Shown here: positions 1 through 7,665 of the stretch, one piece after another | Layout: every line of letters starts with the position of its first letter | How positions within the stretch are numbered: the first letter of the stretch is position 1 | IMG/VR virus record: IMGVR_UViG_3300049740_000919 | Coordinates: 1-37,373 of that record | Reading direction: 5' to 3' (one strand) | Source: a virus | Length of the DNA: 37,373 bases | Notes under the pieces: generated by a model | What the model saw: the letters and a program-made list of their open reading frames with translations, nothing else | What the model was told of the DNA's origin: nothing | Databases searched by the model: none | Position numbers and translations under genes: made by a program

Positions 1-103
1 TTCTAGCACTGCTGACTTCAACGCACCAGACATCACTTCATCCCCAGTGGTAGAAGATGATGATGCGCTGTCCTACTTCGCCAAACTTGCCGCAGAAGAT
101 TGA
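1..103 (+). CDS. C-terminal end of an incoming gene; possibly gp32 ssDNA-binding protein
   Basis: Only the last 33 residues are present, read in the frame starting at base 2 and ending with TGA at 101-103. The tail is rich in Asp and Glu and ends in a short motif reading ALSYFAKLAAED. An acidic, flexible C-terminus is characteristic of T4 gp32-type single-stranded DNA-binding proteins, where it contacts replication partners, so gp32 is my best guess. The fragment is too short to show the OB fold or zinc site, so other acidic-tailed proteins are possible. The following small gene begins with a TTG overlapping this stop, which suggests translational coupling. Confidence 0.4.
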   Translation, partial: SSTADFNAPDITSSPVVEDDDALSYFAKLAAED

Positions 104-303
104 TTAAGTTCATCTGGAAAGGTCTGATTCATCCAGTCACAATGATAAACCTTACGTTTGTTGGGATGCTGCTGGTGATTCAGACCGTTCATACTAAAGC
201 ACACCTTACTTTAGAGGCAGACGTTCATGGTCATGTGCATCGAGCACTTAAAAACAAACCAGAACTAGCACGATCTACGTGCTACGAATTAGACTTTTAA
301 ATT
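100..303 (+). CDS. Small membrane protein of unknown function
   Basis: A 66-residue ORF with a likely TTG start sharing two bases with the TGA of the gene before it. An ATG at codon 15 is an alternative start. A hydrophobic stretch at about residues 13-30 (NLTFVGMLLVIQTV) is long enough for one transmembrane helix. The rest is polar with several histidines (DVHGHVHR). The ORF ends with TAA just before a strong terminator hairpin, so it is the last gene of its transcript. I do not recognise a family. Coding status is supported by its close fit between the upstream stop and the terminator. Confidence 0.5.
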
Positions 304-308
304 ACACG

Positions 309-338
309 AATGGGGGAAATTTTTTCCCCCATTTTTTT
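309..338 (+). terminator. Rho-independent terminator between convergent genes
   Basis: An 11-bp perfect stem (AATGGGGGAAA at 309-319 pairing with TTTCCCCCATT at 323-333) has a three-base loop and is followed by a run of seven T (332-338). It sits just after the small membrane gene on the plus strand and 16 bases past the stop of gp53 on the minus strand. The T run makes it a good plus-strand terminator. Read from the other strand the stem is followed by CGTGTAAT, so it is probably weaker for the gp53 operon. Confidence 0.85.
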
Positions 339-353
339 GTCTAAAAAAGTCGA

Positions 354-1013
354 TCAGACTCCAGTCTTCTTCAGTCTATTGGAGATGAAGTCAGTTGAAT
401 CTTTATACTTGTTTGCTTGTCTGAACTGGTCGATGAACCCATCGAGATAGGTAGGTTTGAGGATGAAGATTTCTCTAGATTTCTCTTGCTGTTCTTCTTC
501 CCATTCAAATACTGTCACTGGTTTGCATAGAACATTACCTTGCACAGATGTGGTGAGTCCTGTTCCAGAGTCACGGAACTTCTTAGACCCATCGAAGAAT
601 GCTTTGTCTACAATTAGTCCTGCTTCCTGTTGGACTAGATCAGCAGAGTCTTTATATTCATAGGTCTCGTAGTGTTTGATGGTTGCATATGGATCTGCAT
701 ACTTACCTTCAAGATACTTTCTGAAGGTGTATGAATCTAGTGGCCAATCAAACAATGGGTTGACGATGTTATTAGTCAATAAGATAATCCAATCGTAGTT
801 AGGACTACCATAGAATTGATTAGCAATCTGCCATGGTTGTTCAAAGTCTCCGATCTGATACTGTCTAAAGAAGACAGCATACTGTTGGAACTCTTCTGAT
901 AGTTTGAACCTACGAAAAAAGTTTTTTGCTACAACGAAATCAGATTCCGAGAAAGGATAACTGATAGGTTTAGTATCATATTTAATGTCAGGTAGATAAT
1001 TGAAGTATGGCAT
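354..1013 (-). CDS. 53: Baseplate wedge protein gp53
   Basis: A 219-residue protein similar in size to T4 gp53 (about 196). The family-typical segment is QIANQFYGSPNYDWIILLTN near residues 62-81, followed by NNIVNPLFDWPLD. The N-terminus (MPYFNYLPDIKYD) is also typical of cyanophage versions. gp53 is a wedge component that links neighbouring wedges into the baseplate ring during assembly. It is the last gene of the minus-strand operon. Its ATG shares one base with the TGA of gp48, so the two are probably translationally coupled. The stop lies next to a terminator hairpin. Confidence 0.88.
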   Translation of the reverse strand: MPYFNYLPDIKYDTKPISYPFSESDFVVAKNFFRRFKLSEEFQQYAVFFRQYQIGDFEQPWQIANQFYGSPNYDWIILLTNNIVNPLFDWPLDSYTFRKYLEGKYADPYATIKHYETYEYKDSADLVQQEAGLIVDKAFFDGSKKFRDSGTGLTTSVQGNVLCKPVTVFEWEEEQQEKSREIFILKPTYLDGFIDQFRQANKYKDSTDFISNRLKKTGV

Positions 1014-2152
1014 CAGTAAGAAGCTCCTCCGTATGAGATTTCGTTGCTGTATACAAGTTTGCTTTCAAGGAAGCTAAGAGTTAGACCTGTTGCTACAGGA
1101 GAACCATCTCTATATGTAGAATACTGACCGTCAGGTGTGTATGTAATGTTAACTTCTTTAATTGCACATGGTTTGAATTGACTCAAGTATGGATGTGGTG
1201 ACTTACCCTTCATGAACTCAACGATACACAGGTTAGGAACACCAATGTAATTTCTATTGTTGTTCTGTTCTGATACATTCTTTTCTTTGTTGAATGCATT
1301 GTTTAATGTGCTGCCAGGAGATGCTCCAAAATGAGGTAGAGATGCACGTTTAAATGTAGTGCAGATGTCACGAATTACAACTGCTTCTTTCTCAGAACGA
1401 GGTGCCATCTTGAAACTCAAACCAAAATTTCTTAACTCAAACCCAGAGAATAATAGTTCAGCATTAGGGTTAAGAATTACACCACCGATGCCACCAAGAA
1501 CATCGTTGGCATCAACTGAACCACCAATCTTACCAGGCAAAGCATTCATTGCACCAGCAACACCAGATGCTAGTAGAGATTGTCCTCTGGTCATAGCATT
1601 ACCCATGTTTTGTAGGGTTGATCCAATACTATCAACAGCACTGCCGCTGTTCAGAAGTGTTCCTGCTTGACGCAACATGTCTGCGCCAGTGTTAGTGAAA
1701 CCTTTGCCACCCCAGTTAGCACCATATGATGCGCCAATATCCTCTGGCATATACATCATAATACTTGGTAGGTTTGCATCTACAAAATCACCAATGCTAT
1801 TGTTGTAGATGTTCAGTGCTTGACCACTCTTTAATGCTCTGGTTTCTTTACCATCTTTGTTAACGAATTCCTGCTTTCCAAGAGTAGCAAAGGGAGGATT
1901 ATATTTAACAAACTTGAACTTTACATAGTCAGTGTGATTTTCATAAACTTTCTCGGTTGGATATGATAATCTATTGCTAGTGGGTGGAGCTCCACGCTTA
2001 CCTTTGAAAGAATATTTTACAGTTTTCTTTTCTGCCTTATCTGCTGCAGCATCAGATGTCTGTGCTGCTTTTGCACCACTACCAATTTCAGCAGTTACAT
2101 CAACACCCTCTGGCGTGAGCGGAGTGCCGTCCTCAAGATTAACGCCTGCCAT
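1013..2152 (-). CDS. 48: Baseplate tail tube cap protein gp48
   Basis: A 379-residue protein close to the length of T4 gp48 (364). The N-terminal 60 residues are low complexity and rich in Ala and charged residues. The C-terminal half (about residues 225-375) has the pattern of the tail-tube fold: FSGFELRNFGLSFKMAPRSE, then an Arg-containing helix (IRDICTTFKRASLP), then alternating strands ending in SFLESKLVYS. gp48 sits on the hub and, with gp54, forms the platform from which the gp19 tube polymerises. A central Gly/Ala/Met-rich stretch (residues 155-215) may be helical. It starts one base inside the stop codon of the gp2-like gene and ends one base inside the start of gp53. Confidence 0.82.
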   Translation of the reverse strand: MAGVNLEDGTPLTPEGVDVTAEIGSGAKAAQTSDAAADKAEKKTVKYSFKGKRGAPPTSNRLSYPTEKVYENHTDYVKFKFVKYNPPFATLGKQEFVNKDGKETRALKSGQALNIYNNSIGDFVDANLPSIMMYMPEDIGASYGANWGGKGFTNTGADMLRQAGTLLNSGSAVDSIGSTLQNMGNAMTRGQSLLASGVAGAMNALPGKIGGSVDANDVLGGIGGVILNPNAELLFSGFELRNFGLSFKMAPRSEKEAVVIRDICTTFKRASLPHFGASPGSTLNNAFNKEKNVSEQNNNRNYIGVPNLCIVEFMKGKSPHPYLSQFKPCAIKEVNITYTPDGQYSTYRDGSPVATGLTLSFLESKLVYSNEISYGGASY

Positions 2153-2814
2153 TACTTCACCATCTCCTTATCTGATTGTTTACCATAACCTTTGATTACT
2201 CTGCTGCCTTTGATCTTATCATAAAAAGATTCTGCTGTTTCTTCCCAGACAAGTTCTTTATCGTAAGGAAACTGAGTAGAACCAATATTTCTTACAAAGT
2301 CTTCAGTTGGTAATAGTATAGCGGTGTCCCATTCATCGGCAGCAAGATCTAGGAGGAGACCATCAACGTGATTCTGTAGATATTTATGAAAACATACCTT
2401 AGGAATATCAATCCTACCTTTCATAAGTTTTTGCACTGTCTGGATCCTCTTCTTTGGATTCATGTAGTGTAGGTTTGCTCCAAAGAACTCTGTTGGTGAT
2501 GCCTTGACGACATACACTAGAGGATTCTTATCATAATACGGAAGATACTTCATCTTCGCTGTATATTCAAACATAAACAAGTGTCCTTCCTTTGTGAAAC
2601 GACGAAGGGTATTCTCATCTTGGTTAGTTTGTCGTTCATCTCGTATGAACTTACTTAAATCAGTTTTGTAACTTGATGCTGCTTGCTTTACTGCAGATCT
2701 ATACCATGCGAGAGATTTCTTCTCTCCTCCTGCTGCATTAGATACTTTTTCAAACAGTGTGTTGGTTCTGGTATAAGTCTTGGTGCGTTGAACAGACTTA
2801 AATCCTTGTGCCAT
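2152..2814 (-). CDS. 2: DNA end protector-like protein (gp2-like)
   Basis: A 220-residue protein (T4 gp2 is about 274). The recognisable core is the run EGHLFMFEYTAKMKYLPYYD and then FFGANLHYMNPKKRIQTV, near residues 76-125. I know this type of sequence from T4-like proteins annotated as gp2, the protein that binds packaged DNA ends and protects them from RecBCD. The basic N-terminus (residues 1-70, many Lys and Arg) fits DNA binding. Its neighbour is gp4, which acts at the same head-completion step; genes 2 and 4 are also adjacent in T4. Confidence is moderate because divergence from T4 gp2 is large and I could not align them. Confidence 0.65.
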   Translation of the reverse strand: MAQGFKSVQRTKTYTRTNTLFEKVSNAAGGEKKSLAWYRSAVKQAASSYKTDLSKFIRDERQTNQDENTLRRFTKEGHLFMFEYTAKMKYLPYYDKNPLVYVVKASPTEFFGANLHYMNPKKRIQTVQKLMKGRIDIPKVCFHKYLQNHVDGLLLDLAADEWDTAILLPTEDFVRNIGSTQFPYDKELVWEETAESFYDKIKGSRVIKGYGKQSDKEMVK

Positions 2815-2815
2815 T

Positions 2816-3253
2816 TTAGACTCCTAAGTGTTCTTCGGTGAGGATTAAAAATTTCATCTGCCTGTCCTCACAGAAGTCCTCAGCTGCAGACCACTTAGCG
2901 CGGTTCTTAGCGTAAGTTAGAACTTCTCTTCTCCAAGAGGCAGTCTTACGTTTCGGTTTCTCATTCGGTGCTTGTGTTTGCTTCTTGGGTTTAACTTCGA
3001 TCAGATATTTACTGACCATGCCTGACTTAGATACAACTTTAATATAGAAGTCAGGGTAGTAGCGGTGGACTCGTCCGTCTGTTGGACAACGATAAGGAAT
3101 GATTACTTCCTCGCTACCCCACTCAACTATGGAGGTATTCATGTCACAGAAATACATAAACTTACGTTCCCACAGACTTCTATAAATGATACGGGTAGGG
3201 TTACCCTTATACTTCTGTGGATGCTTGGGTTTATATATCCCTGAGTATGCCAT
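2816..3253 (-). CDS. 4: Head completion protein gp4
   Basis: A 145-residue protein from the ATG at 3253, beginning MAYSGIYKPKHPQKYKGNPT, which matches the length (150) and N-terminus of T4 gp4. A longer reading from 3304 adds 17 residues, but it would start upstream of the likely late promoter at 3277-3283 and lacks family similarity. Conserved features are the RSLWERKFMYFCD segment, E and D residues in a PDFYIKV strand, and an LIEVKPKKQ motif. The E...D...EVK arrangement recalls PD-(D/E)XK nucleases, a relation proposed for gp4-type proteins. gp4 acts with gp2 to complete filled heads before tail joining. It is the first gene of the minus operon. Confidence 0.88.
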   Translation of the reverse strand: MAYSGIYKPKHPQKYKGNPTRIIYRSLWERKFMYFCDMNTSIVEWGSEEVIIPYRCPTDGRVHRYYPDFYIKVVSKSGMVSKYLIEVKPKKQTQAPNEKPKRKTASWRREVLTYAKNRAKWSAAEDFCEDRQMKFLILTEEHLGV

Positions 3254-3256
3254 AAA

Positions 3257-3264
3257 TATAAATA
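3257..3264 (+). promoter_or_regulatory. T4-type late promoter for the tail hub operon
   Basis: An exact TATAAATA octamer on the plus strand, 39 bases before the ATG of the tail-tube-fold gene. It overlaps the leader of the divergent gp4 gene, so two opposite late promoters share a 50-base intergenic region. Confidence 0.65.
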
Positions 3265-3276
3265 TACCACCACGAT

Positions 3277-3283
3277 TATTTAG
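3277..3283 (-). promoter_or_regulatory. T4-type late promoter for the gp4-gp2-gp48-gp53 operon
   Basis: On the minus strand this reads CTAAATA, the form of the T4 late -10 element common in cyanomyoviruses. It lies 24 bases upstream of the gp4 start codon, a short leader as usual for late genes. No -35 element is expected, since the phage late sigma factor gp55 recognises only this octamer region. Confidence 0.6.
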
Positions 3284-3302
3284 CGTGTCAATTAAGAACT
3301 TC

Positions 3303-4076
3303 ATGCAAACGATTATCGCTCATGGCGGTATATCGTATAGCAATAATTATGATGTGGAGTGGATCTTTCCTAACAATACTGGTAATAACTCATTGGTTTC
3401 TAAACTTAATGAGTTTAATTTTGGATTGTCCTTATCAGGAACCCTAGGTTTTGGTGACCAGGAAGGACAGGAAGGACTAGTCGGTGGAAACATTCTGGGA
3501 AGTGGTGTTCAATCTAAAGGCACTGTTATCAAATACTTTTGCGAGGAAGCACAACTTCCAAACGTTTCTGCGATGACTGGTCAAACTACTGGTAGATTAC
3601 TTGGCGAAGGTCAGGTAAACTATGCACACACTAGACTCTATACTGATTTTCAGTTGGGGTGGATTTGTGATGCAGACTTGACACCATTGAAGTTCTTGAA
3701 CCTGTGGTATGGTCACATTTTTGGTGAGTATGATATTGCGGGAAAGAAAATCAATCCACAAAATGTAACGGGACAGAAATTGTCAAAATTTAAGGACACT
3801 GCTGCTGAAGGTAATAACATTCTATCTGAAAGAACCATCAGGTTAAACTATCCTGATGAATACATGGCAAAATGTTTGATCACTAAGACTGAGAAGGGGG
3901 CGAATGCTTCTAATGGCAGAGCAGCAATGGCATATACAATGTTAGACTGCTTCCCATATGCTATTGATGCTGTGCCTCTATCTGCAGGTGCATCCCAAGC
4001 AACTAAAGTGACAGCAAACTTTTATTATTCTAAGCACACCATTTCCTACAATAATATTCAAAATTTTAAAGGCTAA
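3303..4076 (+). CDS. Tail-tube-fold baseplate protein, probably gp54-like tube initiator
   Basis: A 257-residue protein starting at the ATG at 3303 (MQTIIAHGG). A 39-residue upstream extension would run through the divergent promoters and is unlikely. The sequence has tail-tube character: a helix-plus-strand segment around residues 105-135 (TRLYTDFQLGWICDADLTPLKFLNLWYGHIFGEY, read in two parts), then strands near the end (AMAYTMLDCFPYAIDAVPLS, followed by KVTANFYYSKHTISY). In T4 the tube fold is shared by gp19, gp48 and gp54. Because gp48 is encoded nearby and this gene heads the hub operon, gp54 is more likely than gp19, which in cyanophages usually follows the sheath gene gp18. T4 gp54 is longer (320), so the name is left open. 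Confidence 0.6.
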   Translation: MQTIIAHGGISYSNNYDVEWIFPNNTGNNSLVSKLNEFNFGLSLSGTLGFGDQEGQEGLVGGNILGSGVQSKGTVIKYFCEEAQLPNVSAMTGQTTGRLLGEGQVNYAHTRLYTDFQLGWICDADLTPLKFLNLWYGHIFGEYDIAGKKINPQNVTGQKLSKFKDTAAEGNNILSERTIRLNYPDEYMAKCLITKTEKGANASNGRAAMAYTMLDCFPYAIDAVPLSAGASQATKVTANFYYSKHTISYNNIQNFKG

Positions 4077-4082
4077 ATTATT

Positions 4083-4799
4083 ATGGCATTACCATCACTG
4101 GCGACACCAACTTATGAAACTGAGTTGCCATCTACAGGAAAGAAGATCAAGTATCGTCCTTTCCTAGTCAAAGAAGAGAAGGTTCTCCTCCTCGCTACCG
4201 AGAGTGAAGATAGGAAAGAAGTAAAGGAAGCAGTCAAGACTATTGTCAAGAGTTGTGTCCTATCTAGAATCAAAGTAGAAGATCTTGCATCGTTTGACCT
4301 GGAGTTTTTGTTTCTGAAGATCAGAGCAGCATCTGTTGGTGAAGATGTTAACATGAAGATCACATGTCTAGATGACAATACGACCAGAGTTGATTATACT
4401 TTAGACATCTCAGATGTAAAGGTTACTATCCCTGAGGGTCACGATAAAAAGATCGAACTGACTGACAAGGTTGGTATGATCATGAAGTATCCTGGACTAG
4501 ATGAGTTCGTTGACTTGACACTACTTGGAACTGATTTGGATGATCCTGATAAAGTATTTCAAACCGTTGCCAGGTGTATCGAACAGATCTATGAGGGAGA
4601 AGACGTATATGATGACAGCACTACTACTTTCAAAGAAAAGATACAGTTCGTGGAGTCACTGACACAAAAACAGTTTGAAAGTGTGAAAAAGTTTTTCACA
4701 ACGATGCCTGTGTTGCGTCATGACTTTACTATAACTAATCCAACGACTGGTGTCGAATCGTCCTACACGTTGGAGGGTTTACAATCTTTTTTCGAGTAG
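4083..4799 (+). CDS. 26: Baseplate hub assembly protein gp26
   Basis: A 238-residue protein (T4 gp26 is 208). The N-terminal motif TGKKIKYRPFLVKEEKVLLLA, followed by an acidic-basic helix and TIVKSCVLS, is typical of the T4 gp26 family. A mid-protein LEFLFLKIRAASVGE stretch is also characteristic. In T4, gp26 is needed with gp51 to assemble the central hub. It starts seven bases after the preceding stop and is followed at once by the gp51-like gene, the same pair order as in T4. The C-terminus (PVLRHDFTITNPTTG) looks beta-rich. Confidence 0.85.
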   Translation: MALPSLATPTYETELPSTGKKIKYRPFLVKEEKVLLLATESEDRKEVKEAVKTIVKSCVLSRIKVEDLASFDLEFLFLKIRAASVGEDVNMKITCLDDNTTRVDYTLDISDVKVTIPEGHDKKIELTDKVGMIMKYPGLDEFVDLTLLGTDLDDPDKVFQTVARCIEQIYEGEDVYDDSTTTFKEKIQFVESLTQKQFESVKKFFTTMPVLRHDFTITNPTTGVESSYTLEGLQSFFE

Positions 4800-4801
4800 G
4801 C

Positions 4802-4981
4802 ATGTTCTATAATACTTTGGAGAACTATTTTAGAACAAACTTCTCTCTCATGCAGCATCATAAATACTCTTTGACTGAGATTGAAGGAATGATGCCTTGG
4901 GAGAGAACAGTTTATGTTTCTCTTCTGAACCAGTGGATTAAGGAACAAGAAGAAAAAATAAAAGCTCAACAAAATGCCTGA
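4802..4981 (+). CDS. Small gp51-like hub assembly protein
   Basis: A 59-residue ORF beginning MFYNTLENYFRTNFSLMQHH and ending KIKAQQNA. The segment EIEGMMPWERTVYVSLLNQW resembles the short PWER-type helix seen in small phage tail-assembly proteins that follow a larger chaperone-like gene. Position right after gp26 matches T4 gene 51, and cyanophage proteins at this position are called gp51, although T4 gp51 is much longer (249). It starts two bases after the gp26 stop and overlaps the next gene by eight bases, so the three are likely coupled. It lacks any membrane segment. Confidence 0.6.
   Translation: MFYNTLENYFRTNFSLMQHHKYSLTEIEGMMPWERTVYVSLLNQWIKEQEEKIKAQQNA
4859..4866 (+). promoter_or_regulatory. 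Possible internal late promoter
   Basis: A CATAAATA octamer inside the gp51-like gene, about 108 bases upstream of the large lysozyme-domain gene. It differs by one base from TATAAATA. It may be coincidence in coding sequence. Confidence 0.25.
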
Positions 4982-7577
4982 GGTTGATCCTAAAAGGAAA
5001 AAGAATATAAAGGAACTCATCGACCGTATGGGGAAAGGGTTCGATGAGAACTTGCTGGATCCTCTTGTAGATTCTATTGTTAATGAACCTGAGAAACCAC
5101 TACCAAGTGAGAATAAGGTCAAGGCAAAGGAGATAAAGTATAAAGTCATTGAGGTTGCACCCACTGGTCAGGGTGAAGATCTTGCTTCTTTTTTTGGTGC
5201 TAAAATTGGAGAGTCATTCTCCATGGCAGCAAAGGCACGTCGTGCTGACAAAGGGTTAGAAAAAAAACCTGCATTCTTCTTAAAGAAAGCATTAACTAAT
5301 CAGTTTGGTGGTGACTTAGTAAACAGAACTAAAGGATATCTTTCTGGGAGTCCTGATGACACACAAGATCCTGCACTAAGCAGGAGTCAAAGGTTCACTG
5401 CGAGTGTGCAACCTTTTATGGGTGAGCAGGGACCACTCCCTGCACCAGTCCAAGGACCAGAGAGAACTGGTATCCGTGGTGCATTTGATAAAGTTGCAGA
5501 ACAATTTGATCAACTGATTGCTCTTAAGAAAAATAAGGCAGAGCAATCTAAGGTAGCAAATGAGATCCAACAGGTAGAAGTTAAGGAAGCTACCGAAGAG
5601 ATCACAGAGAACAATGAGTTAAAGAAAAAGTCTACTGAAATCCAGAAAGATTTCATAGCATTTAATAGAGAGCAGCAAGGTGATGCTGAGATTCTTGAGG
5701 TAGAAACTACTGCCGAAGAAAGAGATCCAATGTCAGACACATTGGAGATTGATAATCGTCGCGATGATGATGAAGATGAAGAAGAAGATGATGATCGTGA
5801 TGGTGGTAATAAATTCACAGACTTCCTGGACTTTGGTCTAGATTTATTAGATGGTGGAAGTTACTTCGGTAAGTCTGCTAGTGTAGGTAGACGAGGTGCG
5901 GGTAGAGTTGTCCAAAGGACAGCACTACGACTTGGTGGCAGGAAATTAGCACAAAGAGGATTAGTTAAAGGTGCTCAATCAGTAGTCAGCAGAGCAGCAG
6001 GTGCTATCTCATCGAGAGCAGTTCTTGGATTCTTGCGTCCTATCTTCAAACGCATTCCTATTGTTGGTGGATTGATTGACTTTGTTGTGTCCCTTGCAAT
6101 GGGAGAACCATTAGGTAGAGCAGCAGCAAAAGCAATTGGTGCCACACTTGGTGGTGCATTAGGCACACTGATTCCTATCCCTGGTGTCGGCACGATTGCT
6201 GGTGGTATTGTTGGCGACCTAGTTGGTGGTTCTATCTATGATGCAGTCACTGGCGGCGGAAGTGGCATTGCTGCGACTGCAGGAACAGAGAAAGCACCAC
6301 CATCAGTTGATCCTGCTTCTGAAGAACCGCCAGAAAAACTAGCATCGGGTGGTGTTATGGCAGGTGAAGCAGGACCTGAGGCAGTGTTTAGTCTGAGTTC
6401 TACTGAAGGTAGGAAGGTAGTTGATGAAGTATCATCGGTTCAGAACACATCGATGTCTGCACTGCCATTCATCTTAGGTATCACACAGAATGTAACTAGT
6501 CTAATTTCTGGTCCAGCAAAACCATACATCCAACAAGAGATTGGAACATTAGAAAGATTGTTTGGCATTGCAAAGTTTAACGTCAGTGAAGTTGTCGGCA
6601 AGGGTATCGATGCTGTTAAGTCTGTTGGTAAGAACGTAGGTATTAACATCCCTGGAACAGGAGGTGATGCTGAAGGTGTAAAATCACAAGAATCAATGAC
6701 TAGCAATAATCCTGGGGCGGTAACCCCAGTCAATGTTCCATCTGGTGATGTAAAAGAGAGAGCGAAGGTTGCATTCCAATTCTATAAGTCAAAAGGATTC
6801 TCAGATTCTGGTGCTGCTTACATGGTTGGTAACTTGATGCAAGAATCTACATTAAATCCTGCTGCTAATGGAGATGGTGGACGTGCATGGGGTCTAGCAC
6901 AGTGGAGAGATGATGCTGCATCTGGCGCAAGATGGATTAAGTATAAAGAATGGGCAGCAGCAAACAGCAAAGAACCTGGAGACTTCTTTGCACAGTTAGA
7001 ATATACTATTGTTGAGGGCAACCAATACGACTCTGGTCTGAAAAAAATGAAAGGTAATAATGTCCAAGAACATATGCAATTCGTAAAAGCATATGAAGGT
7101 TACAGTGAAGAGGGTAGTCGTTTTGGATATGCTCAAGACATTCTTAATAATGTTGCGGAGTATAAAGGAGCAACTACTCCATCGATGACTCCCCCACCAT
7201 CAACACCTGTCCCTGCAAGTGAAAGTAGTGATGAAGATGGAGGACACAATGCAGAAAGTCCTGGACCAGTAGGTGCAACACCTGAATTGATAGGACCACC
7301 AGCACCAACAGTTGCTGCAGCAGAAAATGGTGGGCATACACCAGAGAGTCCTGGTCCTGTGATTCAGGCACCACCAATGCCAGCAGCACTCGCAGAATCT
7401 AACAAGAAAAGTCATATAACTGTTCAACCTATCATTTATGCAGGAACTTCTACACCTATTGGTTACCGAAAAAATATTGATACAGGTGGTGGACATATGG
7501 CTCGCTTCTTTTATGATAAAACAGGAGAGAAAACAACTCTTGCTGACTTGAAGGCAGCGAGGTTACAAAATAACTGA
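4974..7577 (+). CDS. Tape-measure-like tail protein with lysozyme-like domain
   Basis: An 867-residue protein in several parts. Residues 68-145 form a domain shared with the next large gene. Residues 165-250 are charged and probably coiled coil. A very acidic patch lies at about 260-277. Residues 330-430 are hydrophobic and glycine-rich (GATLGGALGTLIPIPG). An ASGGVMAGEAGPEAVFSL motif near 460 is a signature often seen in phage tape measure proteins. Residues 590-735 look like a phage tail lysozyme domain: MVGNLMQESTLNPAANGDGG with E624 as likely catalytic Glu, then GLAQWRD. The C-terminus has two 30-residue Pro/Gly repeats. It probably sits in the tail lumen or hub and cuts peptidoglycan on DNA entry. 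The T4 counterpart may be gp29, but I cannot show that. Confidence 0.75.
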   Translation: MPEVDPKRKKNIKELIDRMGKGFDENLLDPLVDSIVNEPEKPLPSENKVKAKEIKYKVIEVAPTGQGEDLASFFGAKIGESFSMAAKARRADKGLEKKPAFFLKKALTNQFGGDLVNRTKGYLSGSPDDTQDPALSRSQRFTASVQPFMGEQGPLPAPVQGPERTGIRGAFDKVAEQFDQLIALKKNKAEQSKVANEIQQVEVKEATEEITENNELKKKSTEIQKDFIAFNREQQGDAEILEVETTAEERDPMSDTLEIDNRRDDDEDEEEDDDRDGGNKFTDFLDFGLDLLDGGSYFGKSASVGRRGAGRVVQRTALRLGGRKLAQRGLVKGAQSVVSRAAGAISSRAVLGFLRPIFKRIPIVGGLIDFVVSLAMGEPLGRAAAKAIGATLGGALGTLIPIPGVGTIAGGIVGDLVGGSIYDAVTGGGSGIAATAGTEKAPPSVDPASEEPPEKLASGGVMAGEAGPEAVFSLSSTEGRKVVDEVSSVQNTSMSALPFILGITQNVTSLISGPAKPYIQQEIGTLERLFGIAKFNVSEVVGKGIDAVKSVGKNVGINIPGTGGDAEGVKSQESMTSNNPGAVTPVNVPSGDVKERAKVAFQFYKSKGFSDSGAAYMVGNLMQESTLNPAANGDGGRAWGLAQWRDDAASGARWIKYKEWAAANSKEPGDFFAQLEYTIVEGNQYDSGLKKMKGNNVQEHMQFVKAYEGYSEEGSRFGYAQDILNNVAEYKGATTPSMTPPPSTPVPASESSDEDGGHNAESPGPVGATPELIGPPAPTVAAAENGGHTPESPGPVIQAPPMPAALAESNKKSHITVQPIIYAGTSTPIGYRKNIDTGGGHMARFFYDKTGEKTTLADLKAARLQNN
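5751..5808 (+). other. Segment coding for a strongly acidic linker
   Basis: Encodes DNRRDDDEDEEEDDDRDGG, with 13 Asp or Glu in 19 residues. It occurs after the predicted coiled coil of the lysozyme-domain protein, at the place where its paralogue has an arginine-rich segment. Confidence 0.8.
7233..7361 (+). repeat. Two copies of a 30-residue Pro/Gly repeat
   Basis: The coding sequence repeats with a 90-base period: EDGGHNAESPGPV starting at 7233 and ENGGHTPESPGPV starting at 7323, each followed by a proline-rich linker. It lies between the lysozyme-like domain and the C-terminal end of the protein and is probably a flexible spacer. Confidence 0.75.
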
Positions 7578-7583
7578 TAAATA
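7576..7583 (+). promoter_or_regulatory. Late promoter-like octamer before the M23-domain gene
   Basis: GATAAATA (one mismatch to TATAAATA) overlaps the TGA stop of the lysozyme-domain gene and lies about 82 bases upstream of the next ATG. The 88-base gap also holds a small hairpin (GTGAAA at 7589-7594 with TTTCAC at 7599-7604, loop CAAA) of unknown meaning. Confidence 0.45.
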
Positions 7584-7665
7584 CATAGGTGAAACAAATT
7601 TCACTATACAATTACACAAATTCCGAAAAAAAATCTCCGCAAAAATTTAAAGAAAAAGGTCGAGC

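Noticed and set aside
3254-3304. 17-residue N-terminal extension of gp4
   Set aside because: It would need a start upstream of the CTAAATA late promoter; the ATG at 3253 gives the family-like MAYSG start and the usual length.
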